Shown here: positions 1-12,299 of the stretch, in pieces
How the letters are laid out: each line of letters opens with the position of its first letter
How positions within the stretch are numbered: position 1 is the stretch's first letter
From: Epiperipatus broadwayi
Taxonomy: Eukaryota > Onychophora > Udeonychophora > Euonychophora > Peripatidae
NCBI GenBank assembly: GCA_028023455.1
Contig: JAQFVV010000036.1
Span: 8,181,576-8,245,575 of the forward strand
Length of the DNA stretch: 64,000 bases
Reading direction: 5' to 3'
Notes under the pieces: model-generated
What the model was told of the DNA's origin: nothing
The model's input: only the letters and a program-made list of their open reading frames with translations
The model's database searches: none
Made by a program: the position numbers and the translations under genes

Positions 1-1615
1 CATCAATGATAGATTTAAACACCTCACCATCAACCACCAGCAAAACTGTAAATTTGGTGATGACCACTCATATCCAATCAATAAAAAGATTGTGGCTACA
101 AGCAAAAGTAAACATTTAAAAAAATGAGTGGCATGTCAGTGGATCTAATCTGACATGGATTCTATTTTCTAGAGGTTGGGTCAAATCTGAGAGATTTATA
201 TATAAAATTTCTAAAAACTGCTAACTATTTATTAGCAGTGAAACAATGTTCGTATCCAAATATTTTATAACTTTTCAGCAATTTCCAGATCATCAGTAAA
301 CAAAAAATATCTATGGTCTCTGTTCCCTTTTTTTCTCTTCTGGCATAATCCAATGATTTTATAACTTTTCAGCAATTTCCAGGTCATCAGACAAAAAACT
401 TGCTAATAAAGGACATCTGCTGCTTTTGTTCTAATCTGGAATGAATTGCCTTTGCTACCCTTTGAGAACTCTGACAGCTATCATTATTAAACCAGTCTAA
501 CAAGAGGAGTTGGAGAGATTCTATTAATATTCCATTTATGAGATTCTATATATAATATTACATTCAAGATAAAGTTTTCCTTAAATTCCCTTTCAGAACA
601 GGATAACCTTTTCATTCATAAAAATGCAGATTTCAAGAGTGATAGCAGATGACGGTAACCATTTTTGGACAAAATATAAATCAGGAGTTGATTCTGTTTT
701 TCACTTGCTTTAATGGAATGATTCTCCTTGTTTGGCATCATACGATGTACAAACTGCATATTATTTTAATCCATCCATTCTAAAAGTTGACATCTTGCTT
801 GATCTCTGGTTCCATATCCCAAAGACTACCTTGAGACATCTTTTATAAATTCAGATGTAGGAAAATTCAGAAGAGTGTAGGACCAGTTTGTATTAGGAGG
901 TTGGTAAATATTGTGTACTTAAAAAATTATATATTCAAATTATAATTGCAATATCAATGTAAATCCTGGAATTTAAAGAAGATATGCATTATTAGAAGGC
1001 TTTCCATACAATTATATTAATATTGTGCTAAATAATTCACTTATAATCTCCAATTCTGCTTTTGACACATCTGAATGTTAAATTGCAATTTTGTTACTTC
1101 ATACATGAAGAGATTACTTTATAGATGGTATATCTAACACTTGACGGGTGCCATGGTTTCCATCACCAGGCCATTTTGCATTTTGAGAACTTAGACCTTT
1201 ACTTCTGTAGCCCTAGGGCAGCTAACCTTCATAATACCACTGGAGTTCATGTTAATATTTTATTGTATAATTTCATTATTTGCTCTCTTTAACCAGGAGC
1301 GATTTGTACGTGATTACTTGCTTTGTGTACATATTATTTGCAGTAGGGGTTATCTGAAGGGTGTCAACGATGCATCCCAAATGGCTTAGTATATTTTGAA
1401 AAGGTAGAATACTATATTTACAGAAATATTCATTATTGGATAATCACTAGTCTAATGAATACCTAATAAAAATTATTAAAAACCGTTACTAGAATTAATT
1501 TCAAAATATATTGGAAATAGTAAAATTTATATATATGTTGCCTAGTATTTATTCATTTAATGCTAGATTAAATAACAACAAATGTGTATGGAAAACATTA
1601 CATTTATTTTTTTTC
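1..1615. other. AT-rich non-coding DNA
   Basis: I see no coding region here. The one structure I can support is a direct duplication: about 45 bp at 262-309 is repeated at 356-399 with few changes (shared core cttttcagcaatttcc). The rest is unassigned. Confidence 0.5.
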
Positions 1616-1620
1616 TTACA

Positions 1621-1690
1621 AGCAGTTGTTCCGGGGTTGGGGTTCGCTTCCCGGCCGGTACTTTGACACATGAATTTATCGTCTTGGATT
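1621..1690 (+). mobile_element. Truncated tRNA-derived SINE
   Basis: The segment holds only the B-box end of the SINE seen in full at 25357-25463: ggggttcgcttcccggcc, then the shared tail ctttgacacatg. The A-box half is missing, so this is a 5'-truncated copy. No clear target duplication is visible. Confidence 0.55.
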
Positions 1691-4600
1691 TTTTTTTTAA
1701 TTGAAAAAGCTACATGCTATTATATATATATAATATGCTAACCAAGCAATACATCTATCAAATTTGGTCATTCTCAGCGTTAGGTTTTTAACATTCAAAT
1801 GTTAAGAGAGAGAGACTGCAACATGCCGAGTTGATGTACTGTTAAAAAATAAATTGCGAATTAGTGTGTTAGCTGATGTACCGGTTAATTAATAGTGCAA
1901 TAATAATGGGGGATAAAAAGTATTACATAAGGCAGGTTATGTTTCAATTGCTGTAAACAAACATGAATAATATAGTTTTAATTTAATGGAAAAAGCGAAA
2001 AAATTACTGCGCTGCGACTTTATCAAAAATACCCGTAAAATCACAAACGAAATAAATGATGACACCTCATCACTTGATTTCTATAGCGCAGTCTCAGCGC
2101 GAACGGTGTGTTCGCGTGAGTAAGTAAATATTTTATATTTGATAAAATACGGAAAGTATAGGCTTATAACTATTATATTTAAAAGTTGGAGCTCAGTATT
2201 TGAATAATTATAAGCCAAACATTAAAAATTCTAAAAGGAAAGTTAAAATCTCTTATTATTTTTTCAAACAGCCTTAAATCTCAAAATTAATATCATGTTT
2301 GTTTTTAATATTTTTAAAATCGAGTGTTACTTTTGTTTTTAGTAAACCCAAGAATCTTAAACGATCATGTGATATTTAACATTATTTAGTCGTTAGATGG
2401 CGCTTTACATTTTGATTTGTGTGGGTTAATTATAGCGATCGATTGAAATTTAAGTATATCAATGAATATTTAAGATATTTTGTTCACCTGTTTGACAAAT
2501 TATATAGAACGCCTTACGATAAGATAAAATTTATAACTTGTTTATAGAAATAAAAGCATATTTTAAACTGATTGTAATGCTCTCGAATTAGCGGAGGGTG
2601 AAACTTTTAGCTCAGATGCTATTTAATGGGTTATATATATTCTAGGTGTGTGTGGATAGAAGCGTAGGAAAATTCATAAGTTATGGTGTAAATAAAATAT
2701 ATATATACAGGGAATGGGAGAGAAGAAAAATGGAAATAATTTAAAATTGTAATAAAGATATATTGGAATTCATAATTATTCCGAAACAAAATGATGATTA
2801 TAGTTTAGAGGATATTATATAGGACGGATTAAATAGCAGTTGTATATTTTATTACAAGAGAATATGTAGTCTGAGTATCCTAGATGCAGAAATAAATGAA
2901 TAATAGAGATGGTATATGCGGTTCTGAAAAGAGATTTTCTTAGAAAGTACAGATTATTATAGTTTTTGATGAGAGAGAATTAAAAAAGTGGCGAATTGAA
3001 TGAAGCCTTGAGAAATATATAGAAATATTTAGAAAATATTTATATTAGAAACAATGAAAATGATGAAGTTTAGGAGTAGAGGGAGCCAATTTATTAATCA
3101 ATGCAGTGATGAACTTATAATACTAAAAAATAAGCAGAAATATATAGTAGATTTGTATTATAAATAAAAGAGAAATTGAGAAAATATAGATTTACAGTTT
3201 TACACGAAAAAAAAAATTAAACTTAAGTGAAAATAATTTTATATTTATGGAAATGAAAACTGAGTTTTTTAAAAGATAAAAAATAGATGTGCTAATGCCA
3301 AAAAAAAAAAAAAAATACTCATAGAGTATTTACAAATTTAAGTAGTCAAATTTGTAATGATTTGAAATATTAAGAGATAATAAAAAATAGTATTGTGTTC
3401 AAGGCTGAAATATTAAGAGATTGCTGTGTACACGCACAGACATTTTATTTGAGAATAACTATGTGCAAGCTTAAAATATTAATTTGCTAAAAATATTCTA
3501 GGAAAGAAACAATTAGTTAATTATGCAGAAAGAAATAAAACATTGAAAATAGCAACAGCCTCATTTACATATTAATGAAAGTTACTTTATGCAAATTAGT
3601 CGAACTGATAGTCTGAAGAAGAATTAAGCAGTGATGAGAAAAGTGTAAGGTCAATGTAAAGTGCAAAATGTCAGTGATGTGATAAAAAGAATATAACAAC
3701 TGAAGTGTGAGAAATATGGAAGAACAAAAGTAAATGAGTGGCAAACAAAGTAATGAAGGAAAAATAATAGAAAACTAATGTAAATGTGGAGATGTTCTGG
3801 ATGTTAATAAAGAAGAGCTCTGGTCAAGAAATAAATTGGACTATCTCTTGATGTTTGTGAGCAGTAAGGTTCTTACAGGAAATAGTTATAGAACTAAATT
3901 AAAGACTTAATGTATGTTAAATCTCTAAAAAGATAATTAACTGTAAGATCTATGTGATTTTATACTTGATTAGCAAGGTGAACCACTAACCTTACTAATA
4001 CCTATTATTATTATTGTTACAGAATAGTTTTATATAAACATTTGTTGTTTCATTATTTATCACTATATTAGTCCTGAATATATTAATACTTTGGTCAACA
4101 CTTTAGCCAACCGATATTAATTAATCAAACCTGCTTATTGATAAATAGAAAACATGATAAATAATTAGTTGCATTTAATTGATGAGTTTATAATTATGAA
4201 ACAATGGCCTTAATATTTGGTCTTAATTACAAATTGACAGAATGTTTAGAACAGATTTTCAAACACTGGAGGTTTGATGTTTCAATTTTAATAGCATATT
4301 AAATTTATGCAGGCTATTTTTATAAACAGGCTTAGTAGCAATAAATGGTCTTATCATAATTTAAGAGATTGTGACCATCAAGTCAGAAAATCCTGGTAAT
4401 CTATGTAGAAAGTGGTGTACTACAGTAACCAACTGTTAGACACTGAAACAAATGGCTAAATTGGTAATTCCAAGTGATAGTTGATTCTCTTCTAGCTTAC
4501 TTGATCTTTTTAAATATCTTCAATTTTTGTGCATATCCATTTATCCTAAGGTGATCCACTGAATATAAAAAGATCTGCCAAATCTTAGCATGTGATTGAT

Positions 4601-5266
4601 GAAAATATAATTAAATTATAATAGTTGTCTTTTTTTTTTATATATATATATATAAAAATTATAATAGTTGTTAAAGAAGAAAATTTTCAGAATATATATA
4701 TTTGGAAAATACTGAATAGTCTTAGGGCTTGCCCACGAGGAGTTCAAACCAATCTGCAAAATTCAAAAAGTTGTTTATGAAGTTCTGCTAGAAAGCGAAC
4801 TCCTAAAATCTACTAGATGAGAAACATTTATAATTTTTTAAAATTATTTTTATTTTTGAAAGTATTTTTTGTTTGTTCTTTTGTATATTATGTAATATTT
4901 AGTGTTTTATTAATATTTGGATTGTAATATTTTATTTTCTCTACATATGTATTTGTATTTAGCAGGATTAGAAGCTTGCATTTTAATTTTATAAGATGAG
5001 AAAGTTTTGAGATGCATTTGTTTGTTTATATATATGCCATTGTAGACTTTTTACTGAATAAAGAAGTTTCATGTAAATTTCACTAGTAGAAATATAAATG
5101 AGGTTAGGTTATTTGATCTGCAACATGCAAATTCACATTTTGTACAAGATCTAAACCCTATTTTTTTAAATTTAGCATTATGGGACATAATTGTTCAAAT
5201 TATGTCTATTGGGTATGGGGGTCATCATGACCCTAAAATCTATGTTATAAGATTGCATCCATTTGA
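1691..5266. other. AT-rich non-coding DNA with one CpG-richer patch
   Basis: No supportable gene. A patch at 1990-2120 is richer in CG dinucleotides than its surroundings and ends in a strong 5' splice-site match (cgcgtgagtaag at about 2112), so a short untranslated or leader exon on the + strand is possible but unproven. At 4613-4672 the motif aattataatagttgt occurs twice around a poly-T/(TA)n tract, which may be a small insertion or slippage product. Confidence 0.4.
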
Positions 5267-5418
5267 TATCAATTATAAATAATATAGAAATAAAACAAAC
5301 TAACTCCTTTTTAAAAACTTGATTTTTTATGACTATAATCATGAAAAAGAAATCCAACGTTTTGACTATTTAATAGTCTTTTTCAAGGTACACTAAAGTA
5401 AAATATATATACAATAAA

Positions 5419-6593
5419 GGTTCTCACGGATAATTCAACCGATGACATATTACCCTGAAGGCATATCAGTCTGATGTTGCGATTTTTAAGATAACGTCTC
5501 CAAGGTATCTGCGGACACATGTAATCGCTAAAATGTGTCTGCAGATCACGTGAACTCGGTATGTTAAAAATTGCAAGATTAGACTGATATGCTTTCAGGG
5601 TAATACGTCATTGGTTGAATTATCCAGGTCACGTGATAAAAACTATTCAAAAATTAAAAATCTGACGCAGGTCAGTCAAATACTAAAAAAAAAATGTACA
5701 TGCATGCGTCAAAATAATTTAGAAAAAACTATATTATAATTTATAAAACCACCCTATATTATGCTCAATTATAAAATATAGTGCTGGAGTTGGCGGGGAG
5801 GCTTCCGTTGTTTTTGACGAGCCGAAGGCTTGGCGTACATCTATACCTATATCAGACATTGTATTACTCTCGTAGCTGTAATTTTTATAATTGCCGATGA
5901 ATTTACGAAAAATAATTTTCTGTATGATATAATTCAGAAATTAAAAATTAAATTAAAACGTAATTCAATGTAAGTTTGAGAATTGTAGAAATATTAACAA
6001 AAATTTTTTGTAAATTTTAAATAAACGGCTAAATAAAAAAGACGCGATTTAATGCAAATCTGGTATTAATGGTGTGGCGAAAACGCCGCACTTTTACATG
6101 CATTTGGTAATTTTAAAAATGTACTGCATATTGCAAATTTGTTTTAAAAAATTATTGAAAATTATTTACACATTAAACGTAATTTTGAGAATTGTAGAAA
6201 TATTAACAAAAAGTTTTTGTAAATTTACCAGAATAAATTATTTACACATTAAACATAATTCAATGTAAGTTTGAGAATTGTAGAAATATTAACAAAAAAC
6301 TTTTGTAAATTTAAAATAAACAGATAAATAAAACACTTTACCCAAATTAACAGCTCAAAAAAGTAACTGTGATGTCGTGGATAGCAAAATCACAATAGAC
6401 AGAAAAATCAAAAAATTTCCCAAACCTCTACGAATTTTAAATCTTGCGGGTGGAAAAAAAAATTGACTCTCTGATGGATTAATCACGCCAGTCACTTGGT
6501 TGCCATGACAACATTGTCGTGCAAAAAACGATGTCTACCGGAAGGGAAATCGGTAAGTCTAATACATCATCGGTTGAATTATCCGTAACTACC
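5419..6593. mobile_element. Non-autonomous DNA transposon (8-bp TSD), family unassigned
   Basis: The insertion lies inside the left arm of the PLE and is bounded by the 8-bp duplication acaataaa (5411-5418 and 6594-6601). The opposite PLE arm at 7556-7563 preserves the uninterrupted site, which proves the boundaries. The termini are inverted repeats: ggttctcacggataattc on the left against ggtagttacggataattc when the right end is reversed. A second inverted copy of the end lies at about 5590-5626, making a subterminal palindrome of about 200 bp. The interior has three copies of a motif containing ttgtagaaatattaac (about 5980, 6192, 6277). No transposase is present. An 8-bp duplication with GG termini could fit Merlin or a MULE; hAT is less likely because its ends usually begin CA or TA. 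Confidence 0.85.
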
Positions 6594-6787
6594 ACAATAA
6601 ATATCATATATTCCAAAAAAAAAAAAAAATTAAATTAATTAAAAACTACAAAATATATCCATAACCAAAATTTTCTTTTTTTTACCTTATCTCACTCCCC
6701 TTTCCTATTACAATCACAACTTAAACACAACTAATTCCTTTTTAAAATTCTATATATATCTAATAAAAACTTTTAATTAAAAACCTA

Positions 6788-7183
6788 TTATTTTCTTTTA
6801 TCTTTTTCTATTAACATCGTATTTAATTCTGGTTTTATTTCATTTATGTATACACCCTCTTTTATTATCCTTTCATTATATGACTTAATACATTCCAAAG
6901 GTTTTATTTCAAAATCCCCATACTTAAATTTATTCTTATGAATGTAAATAGCAGAATTTTTATCACCTAAATGTTGTTTTAATCTAGTTTTTAATTTATT
7001 TTTACTAGTCCCAATATATGTCATTTCTACATTCTTTCTAAAACAATTCAAACATTTTATCAAATAAACTGAATTCATAATGTCTAACCTATTATAATCC
7101 CTATTATTATTAATTAAAAAATTTAAATTTGCTTTCTTTTTATAAACTGGACAAATTGAAACATTATATTTCCTATTAATCAT
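6788..7183 (-). pseudogene. PLE GIY-YIG endonuclease domain fragment
   Basis: A 131-residue reading frame holds the nuclease part of a Penelope-like element, which nicks the target DNA during retrotransposition. The GIY-like motif is VYLIKC at about residues 40-45, followed by a CLNC pair. The YIG motif lies about 12 residues later (TYIGTS), followed by the arginine helix (KTRLKQH) and a glutamate-containing stretch (KEGVYINEIKPEL). An upstream Cys pair with these residues resembles the Cys-containing linker common in PLE nucleases. There is no RT domain upstream in frame; the sequence runs instead into the inverted second arm, so this is a truncated remnant. A plus-strand copy of its last 45 or so residues lies at 7237-7377. 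Family assignment rests on the motif order and the context. Confidence 0.75.
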
Positions 7184-7236
7184 TTTAACTAATTTCTTAA
7201 CTTTAATAAATAAATCTTTACATTCATAAGAATAAA

Positions 7237-7377
7237 TTTAAGCATGGGGATTTTGAAATAAAACCTTTGGAATGTATTAAGTCATATAATGAAAGGATAA
7301 TAAAAGAGGGTGTATACATAAATGAAATAAAACCAGAATTAAATAGGATGTTAATAGAAAAAGATAAAAGAAAATAA
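7237..7377 (+). pseudogene. Inverted copy of the GIY-YIG C-terminus
   Basis: The plus strand repeats the last residues of the minus-strand frame at 6788-7183, from the KFK-x-GDFEIKPLE region to the terminal EKDKRK and stop, with only a few differences. It is the sense arm of the element, since the unique tail follows it on the right. Confidence 0.75.
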
Positions 7378-7765
7378 TAGGTTTTTAATTAAAAGTTTTT
7401 ATTTGATATATATAGATTTTTAAAAAGGAATTAGTTGTGTTTAAGTTGTGATTGTAATAGGAAAGGGGAATGAAATAAGGTAAAAAAAAGAAAATTTTGG
7501 TTATGGATATATTTTGTAATTTTTAATTAATTTAATTTTTTTGGAATATATGATATTTATTGTATATATATTTTATTTTAGTGTGCCTTGAAAAAGACTA
7601 TAAAAAATAGTCGAAATGTTGGATTTCTTTTTCATGATTATAGTCATAAAAAATCAAGTTTTTAAAAAGGAGTTAGTTTGTTTTATTTCTATATTAGATA
7701 TATATGAACTATTTTGAAAAGAAAAACTGTGTGCTGGATATATTAAATTATTATCAATTATAAAT

Positions 7766-8127
7766 GTGAGTCATTACTTTTAAAGATGATTGATAGAGAG
7801 ATGCAGCAGTAATTTTTTTCAAGATAAGATATATTTGTTATTTAGATGTATAAAATTATAACTAAGATTACTGAGAAAGCAGGTGAATCATCATAATTTC
7901 TTCAACCCATACTCTTTAATTGCTCCATCAGTATAAGTTGTTAAAGAACTTGGGAAAAAATCAGTTATACGCAACTTGGATTATAATCTCAGTAGTGCTT
8001 TAGGTTATAGTAAAATGAACACATTTTAAAAATTCTTTGTTGAATCACCTATGCATTCCATTCTATTTGGCTGCCCACATTAGGGCCAAATTATATCTTT
8101 TCTCAACCATTACTGTGTGCAAATATA
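7766..8127. other. Unassigned AT-rich spacer
   Basis: Nothing recognisable between the PLE target duplication and the RTE 3' end. Confidence 0.4.
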
Positions 8128-9478
8128 TATCATTATCAACCATTATCATCTACAGGATAAAGGTCTCTCCACGTTCAATCCATCTTTCTCTGATCTCTAG
8201 CCTCTCTTTTCCACATGATCCCAGCACACTTCCTTATTTCATCCATCCATCTTGCATATCTTTTTCTAGGTCCTTTATAATCTCATGGAATTAAGTTTAA
8301 GATTTCAACTGCCCATCCATTATCATCTACTCTAGCAATATGTCCATCCCATCTCCATTTACGTCTCTTAATTCTTTCAATGATGTTAGTAACACTATTT
8401 GTTCATTCACCCATGTATTTTGTGTTTGATCTGTTGTTAATTCAGTCATGCATATCTCCATACTTTGTTGAGTGTTCTGAAGTCCCTATATGCCCAAGTA
8501 TCAGATCCATAAATAATAACTGGCAAACACATTTATCAAAAACCTTCATCATATTTCCTTTTTAATAATAAGTGATTTCTACCAAAAGCACTGCAACCGA
8601 GTTTAATTCTATGATTAATTTCATTCACTATGTTAATTTGACCAAGATATTTGTAGTTGTTAACTTTTAACATATCATTATCAATTTTATTTCCATCTTC
8701 TGAGAAAATCCATTGAACATTACTTTAGTCTTTTTAGCATTTACTTTTACTCCTACTTACTTACTTTTATCTGATAACTCTTGTAACATTTCCTGAAGCT
8801 TTATATCATTATTTGCAAAAACAACTACATCCTGTGAAAAGTTTAGATGACTTAAATAATCTCCATTTAATTTTACTCTTTTAGCTTATTTTAATCACAA
8901 GATATGTCTTGCAAAACTGTTGTAAAATGTTTTGGAGATATGGAGTCATCTTGTCATAGATCCTTCTCAATGTTAATCTTTATAGTATCATTATGTAATC
9001 CAATTGTTGATGTTGCATGTTTATAAACATTCTTCAGAATATGGCAATATCCTGGGTCTATACTTTGATGACCCAATGCTTTAATCACTGAAGAAATGCT
9101 TATAGAATTAAATGCCTTTTCATAATCTACAAATCCAAAACATAATGGCAACTCATACTCATGTGTCCTTTCTATAACTTCTCTCAATCCCTGGATATGA
9201 TCTCCTGTACTAAAACCACTTTTAAATCCAGCTTGGTGGAAATCTAATGCTCTCTGTAGATGAGTTGTAATTACCTTAGTATAAATTTTGTATAAAACTG
9301 ATAAAAGTCTTATATAGGTCTGTTATTGCTAATATCTTATTTTGTCACCTTTTTAAAATATTAATACTGCATTCTTCCAATCATCTGATATATCATCATT
9401 AGACATTTGGTATGTAACTTTGCCAAAAAAAATCATTATCTTCACCTGCTTTTTCTTGTCTTCATAAATTTAATTGCA
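8128..9478 (-). mobile_element. RTE-type LINE fragment (RT and 3' end)
   Basis: The minus strand reads as the RT and C-terminal region of the same RTE family that is best preserved at 40528-42612. The 3' end (8128-8160) matches the end of that copy. A readable piece at 8954-9187 gives the motif-A region (LCFGFVDYEKAFNSI). Frameshifts and stops break the frame throughout. The element continues at 10256 after an interrupting PLE insertion. It is dead. Confidence 0.8.
8954..9187 (-). pseudogene. RTE reverse transcriptase fragment
   Basis: This 77-residue open piece begins at REVIERTHEYELPLCFGF and contains RT motif A with its aspartate (FVDYEKAF). It aligns with residues 115-190 of the RT frame at 41132. 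It ends just before motif B, where the frame is lost. Confidence 0.8.
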
Positions 9479-10255
9479 ATATATAAATAAAACACATGTT
9501 CTGCTTTATAAATCTTGTTTTATTATATAAACTATTATAAAATAAATAAATAACAAACGTAATAAATACAAGTATTCCACAATAATTCAAATACATGTAA
9601 CAAATACAAACAACTTACCTTAAAACTCTTCTAACAAACAATCTTAAATTTTCATTACATTCGTTTCTCAAATACTTTTTTTAAAATAATCCTGTAATTA
9701 TTTAATTAAACCAACCTATTATTCTTTTTTTCAATTAGCAACCTATTTATTACAGGTTTCATTTCATTAATATAAATTCATTCTTTTATAATTCTTTCAT
9801 AATACGATCTAATACATTCTAAAAGTTCTATTTTAAAATCTTTGTGTAAATTAACTCACATGACCATAAACTGCAGAATTTTTATCATTCAAATGCAGTT
9901 TTAATCTAGTTGCCAATTAAACAATTATAGGACATTATTTTAAAAAGCAAGTGAAATGAAAATTTAAGATTGTTTGTTAGAAGAGTTTTAAGGTAAGAGT
10001 TATTTGTTTTGTTATATGCATTTAAATTATTATGGAATATTTATATTTATTATTTTTTATACATTTTTTAGTTTGTTCCTTGATGAAGTCTATAAAAGAA
10101 TATAGTCGAAACGGAATGTTATTTATTTTACAGTTCATTTAATAAAATAAGATTTATAAAGAAGAAGCTTATGTGTTTTATTTATATATTGAAATTAATA
10201 AGCTATTCATAAAAAAAGAAGACTTTGTTGGTTACTGATTTAATTTATTTCAATT
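9479..10255 (+). mobile_element. Penelope-like element inserted in the RTE
   Basis: The insertion splits the RTE and is flanked by the 10-bp repeat tttaattgca (9469-9478 and 10256-10265). Inverted ends of about 50 bp (9480-9530 against 10140-10190) enclose a decayed copy of the GIY-YIG C-terminus (about 9720-9920, minus strand), like that at 6788-7183. To the right of the inverted arm lies a tail (10190-10255) related to the tails at 7700-7751 and 20165-20223. A stem plus cgaaac motif at about 10087-10121 resembles a degenerate hammerhead end. Confidence 0.75.
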
Positions 10256-10315
10256 TTTAATTGCATATCTCACTTCTTCATTTAAAATCCTGGGCAAGTC
10301 AGAAAATATAGTAAT
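10256..10315 (-). mobile_element. RTE fragment, continuation after the PLE insertion
   Basis: The sequence from the right copy of the target duplication onward (tcacttcttcatttaaaat, then ctgggcaagtcag) matches the region at 52945-52990 of the near-full-length RTE. It therefore continues the 8128-9478 fragment. Similarity fades after about 10315. Confidence 0.65.
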
Positions 10316-10383
10316 TGTTTAACATTTACTATTACAATATTTGATTTAGTTAAGATTTTACTTCATTAACTCTTAAATAAATT

Positions 10384-10471
10384 AATATATATATGTGCTC
10401 TGCGCACAGGTAATGAAGCTATTAAATTGTCAAAATTTTTACTGCCAAGCGCTTTCGGGACAGTCTACAGT
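10384..10471 (-). mobile_element. Terminal fragment of the 13.6-15.6 kb PLE family
   Basis: In reverse orientation this matches 15528-15610, the right terminal region of the PLE with RT remnants: ctgtagactgtcccgaaag, the poly-A/T core and a cgcacagagca-like end next to a (TA)n tract. Confidence 0.65.
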
Positions 10472-10472
10472 C

Positions 10473-10625
10473 CCATATTGTGCCGGTCAAAATATGCTTA
10501 TCCATCTAACACGAGCTGGAACTCACAAAATGTACTTCAAACCCAGTCAAGCCCGAGATTTAGGTCAGGGACCAGCTTGGATTCGAACCCACTCTCCAAG
10601 CACCAGATCTAACACCTAATGGATA
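10473..10625 (-). mobile_element. tRNA-related SINE-like unit, second family
   Basis: On the minus strand a B-box-like segment (gggttcgaatcc at about 10573-10584) sits about 35 bp after a possible A-box region. It is followed by about 100 bp of moderately GC-rich body that differs from the other SINEs in the window. There is only one copy here, so the assignment is tentative; it could also be a decayed tRNA-like end of another element. Confidence 0.4.
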
Positions 10626-12299
10626 ACATAACAATGAAAGCACATGAGATTTAATTCTTAATCCGGCCCACTAGCAAATCGGAGAAACAATAAGACTCGT
10701 GGACTTAAACATATATATAAATAACTTAAATACTAGACATTCCAAAGATAAAATCTAATATAATTAGTTTAATAGGGGTTTTACTAATGAAATGGCTATG
10801 GGCAATTAGTGGAATTGGATTGATTTAATAATGAGACAGAAACTGATATATGATGAATTAAAATATATTTATTGACAATTGTTGTTGGCAAATGCATGCA
10901 GGCATTTTATTTATAAAGTAACATTACTCTAGACCATTTAAACAATAATTGATACGTTGGCTATTATTTAATTGATCCAATATTATTTAATGGAAATAAA
11001 TACCCTACTATATAACTAATCACTACATTAACTTTTACTAGTTATGCCCTTTCATCATCAGCTCGAGTGGCTATTGTTCATGAAATCAAACCAAGTCTGG
11101 AGTGAAGCTTAATAATACGTCTTAATTATAATAAATTTATATTAAATATGGGCTTGTAAAGCATGCCAGATAGCTTTAGATCGAACGGGTTTTCAAGAAT
11201 GCTTTGGTTCAATGCCGAAGATTTCATATTAGAGAGGCAGAGTTGACTATAACTATTTTACTAATATGCTAGGCACAAGTAAAATATAATAATAAAGTGG
11301 CTCTGCGGATGGAAGAATAGTTTTAGGGGTTTTGTGACAACGGTTTACCCAATAACCGGTCGTCATGCTGCAAAAGGGAACCTTTATTTGGTTCATAAGA
11401 AGCGGGGGACTTACGTGCTAATCTGGCCCGTAGCTCAGACTTCGCTACTGCACTACCCTTTAAGAGATGTGCTGGCAACGCCGTGGCTCCATCTTGAGAT
11501 ACGTATATTACGTATAGCAGCAAAACGAGAATATTTTTATAAAATTCACATCCGCCAAGCTGAAGGATATTATAAATTAAATATCATATATTAAATGAAC
11601 ACCAGTTCATCAGCTTGATCAAAAGATCCAACTCTTCTGTAGCATGAGAAATATGATATGCTACTGACAGGAATATATATATACAAACTTTACTTTATCC
11701 CGTTCAATCTCTTTAGTTATCTATAACTACTCAACTTTTAAAAAGGGGGGGGGGAGTATATTTAATAAGGGACTTACGAATACTTTACTAAAAAAATATA
11801 CTTATGATTGCACTCCAGGCTAGTTTAATCTTTAGTAATATAATAATTAAAGGTTGAAAAGCCACATTTTATAATTATATTAATTAATTTACTAAATAAC
11901 AAAATATGAATTTGGGTTTCGAAACAGAACAAGAAATGACGCTATATAAATAATAATATGGAGATTTTAAATTTATATCTTTAAAAACCTATTCTATAAT
12001 TAAATGCACGCCGTTTCGAAACATAGGCATAACTAATAATAATTAAAAATAAGCAAAATATAACTGCAGTGATCAAATTATATAGCAAAACATTAATTAA
12101 CACAGAAATTTAGCAAAAGTATTTCATTTATAGAAAGAGTTTACAATATTGAATTAATGAAGAAATTTACAACAGTATTTCATTTTATAGAATTTAAAGA
12201 TTATTTGGAAGACAATTTAGAAAGAAGTTTCAATAATATGGTTAGCTAACCTGTTTTTGAAGAAATAATGATTGTTTTTGAAATTCACACAGAGCTCTG
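10626..12299. other. Non-coding DNA with a GC-richer patch
   Basis: No gene recognised. The stretch 11290-11530 is notably richer in GC and CG than its neighbours; short opposing reading frames cross it but look like chance. A run of ten G lies at 11745-11754. Confidence 0.4.

Larger units (their letters stand above)
5281..7751 (+). mobile_element. Penelope-like element with inverted arms and a 3' tail
   Basis: The element is flanked by a perfect 14-bp direct repeat, tatcaattataaat (5267-5280 and 7752-7765). Inside, a left arm (5281 to 7183, read on the minus strand) is an inverted copy of the right arm (7219 to about 7700). Both arms carry the C-terminal end of a GIY-YIG nuclease reading frame and a shared terminal sequence with the stem gactat/atagtc followed by gaaa. 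Beyond the inverted part is a unique tail of about 55 bp (7700-7751), which recurs in the copies at 19723 and 9479. Inverted arms plus a tail and variable target duplications match known PLE organisation. No RT is left in this copy, so it is not autonomous. A DNA transposon is nested in the left arm (5419-6593). Confidence 0.75.

Noticed and set aside
7588-7625. Hammerhead in the PLE arm (stem gactat/atagtc followed by gaaa)
   Set aside because: The CUGANGA half is replaced by cuugaaaa, so the catalytic core is incomplete in these copies; kept only as a remark on PLE ends.
8037-8565. Plus-strand ORFs of 85 and 61 codons
   Set aside because: Antisense shadows of the RTE 3' coding end on the minus strand.
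10573-10612. Functional tRNA gene
   Set aside because: A B-box is present but no acceptor stem or anticodon arm can be folded; SINE-like instead.
11323-11594. Opposing short ORFs over a GC-richer patch
   Set aside because: Neither frame shows a domain or codon pattern; the patch is open by chance on both strands.
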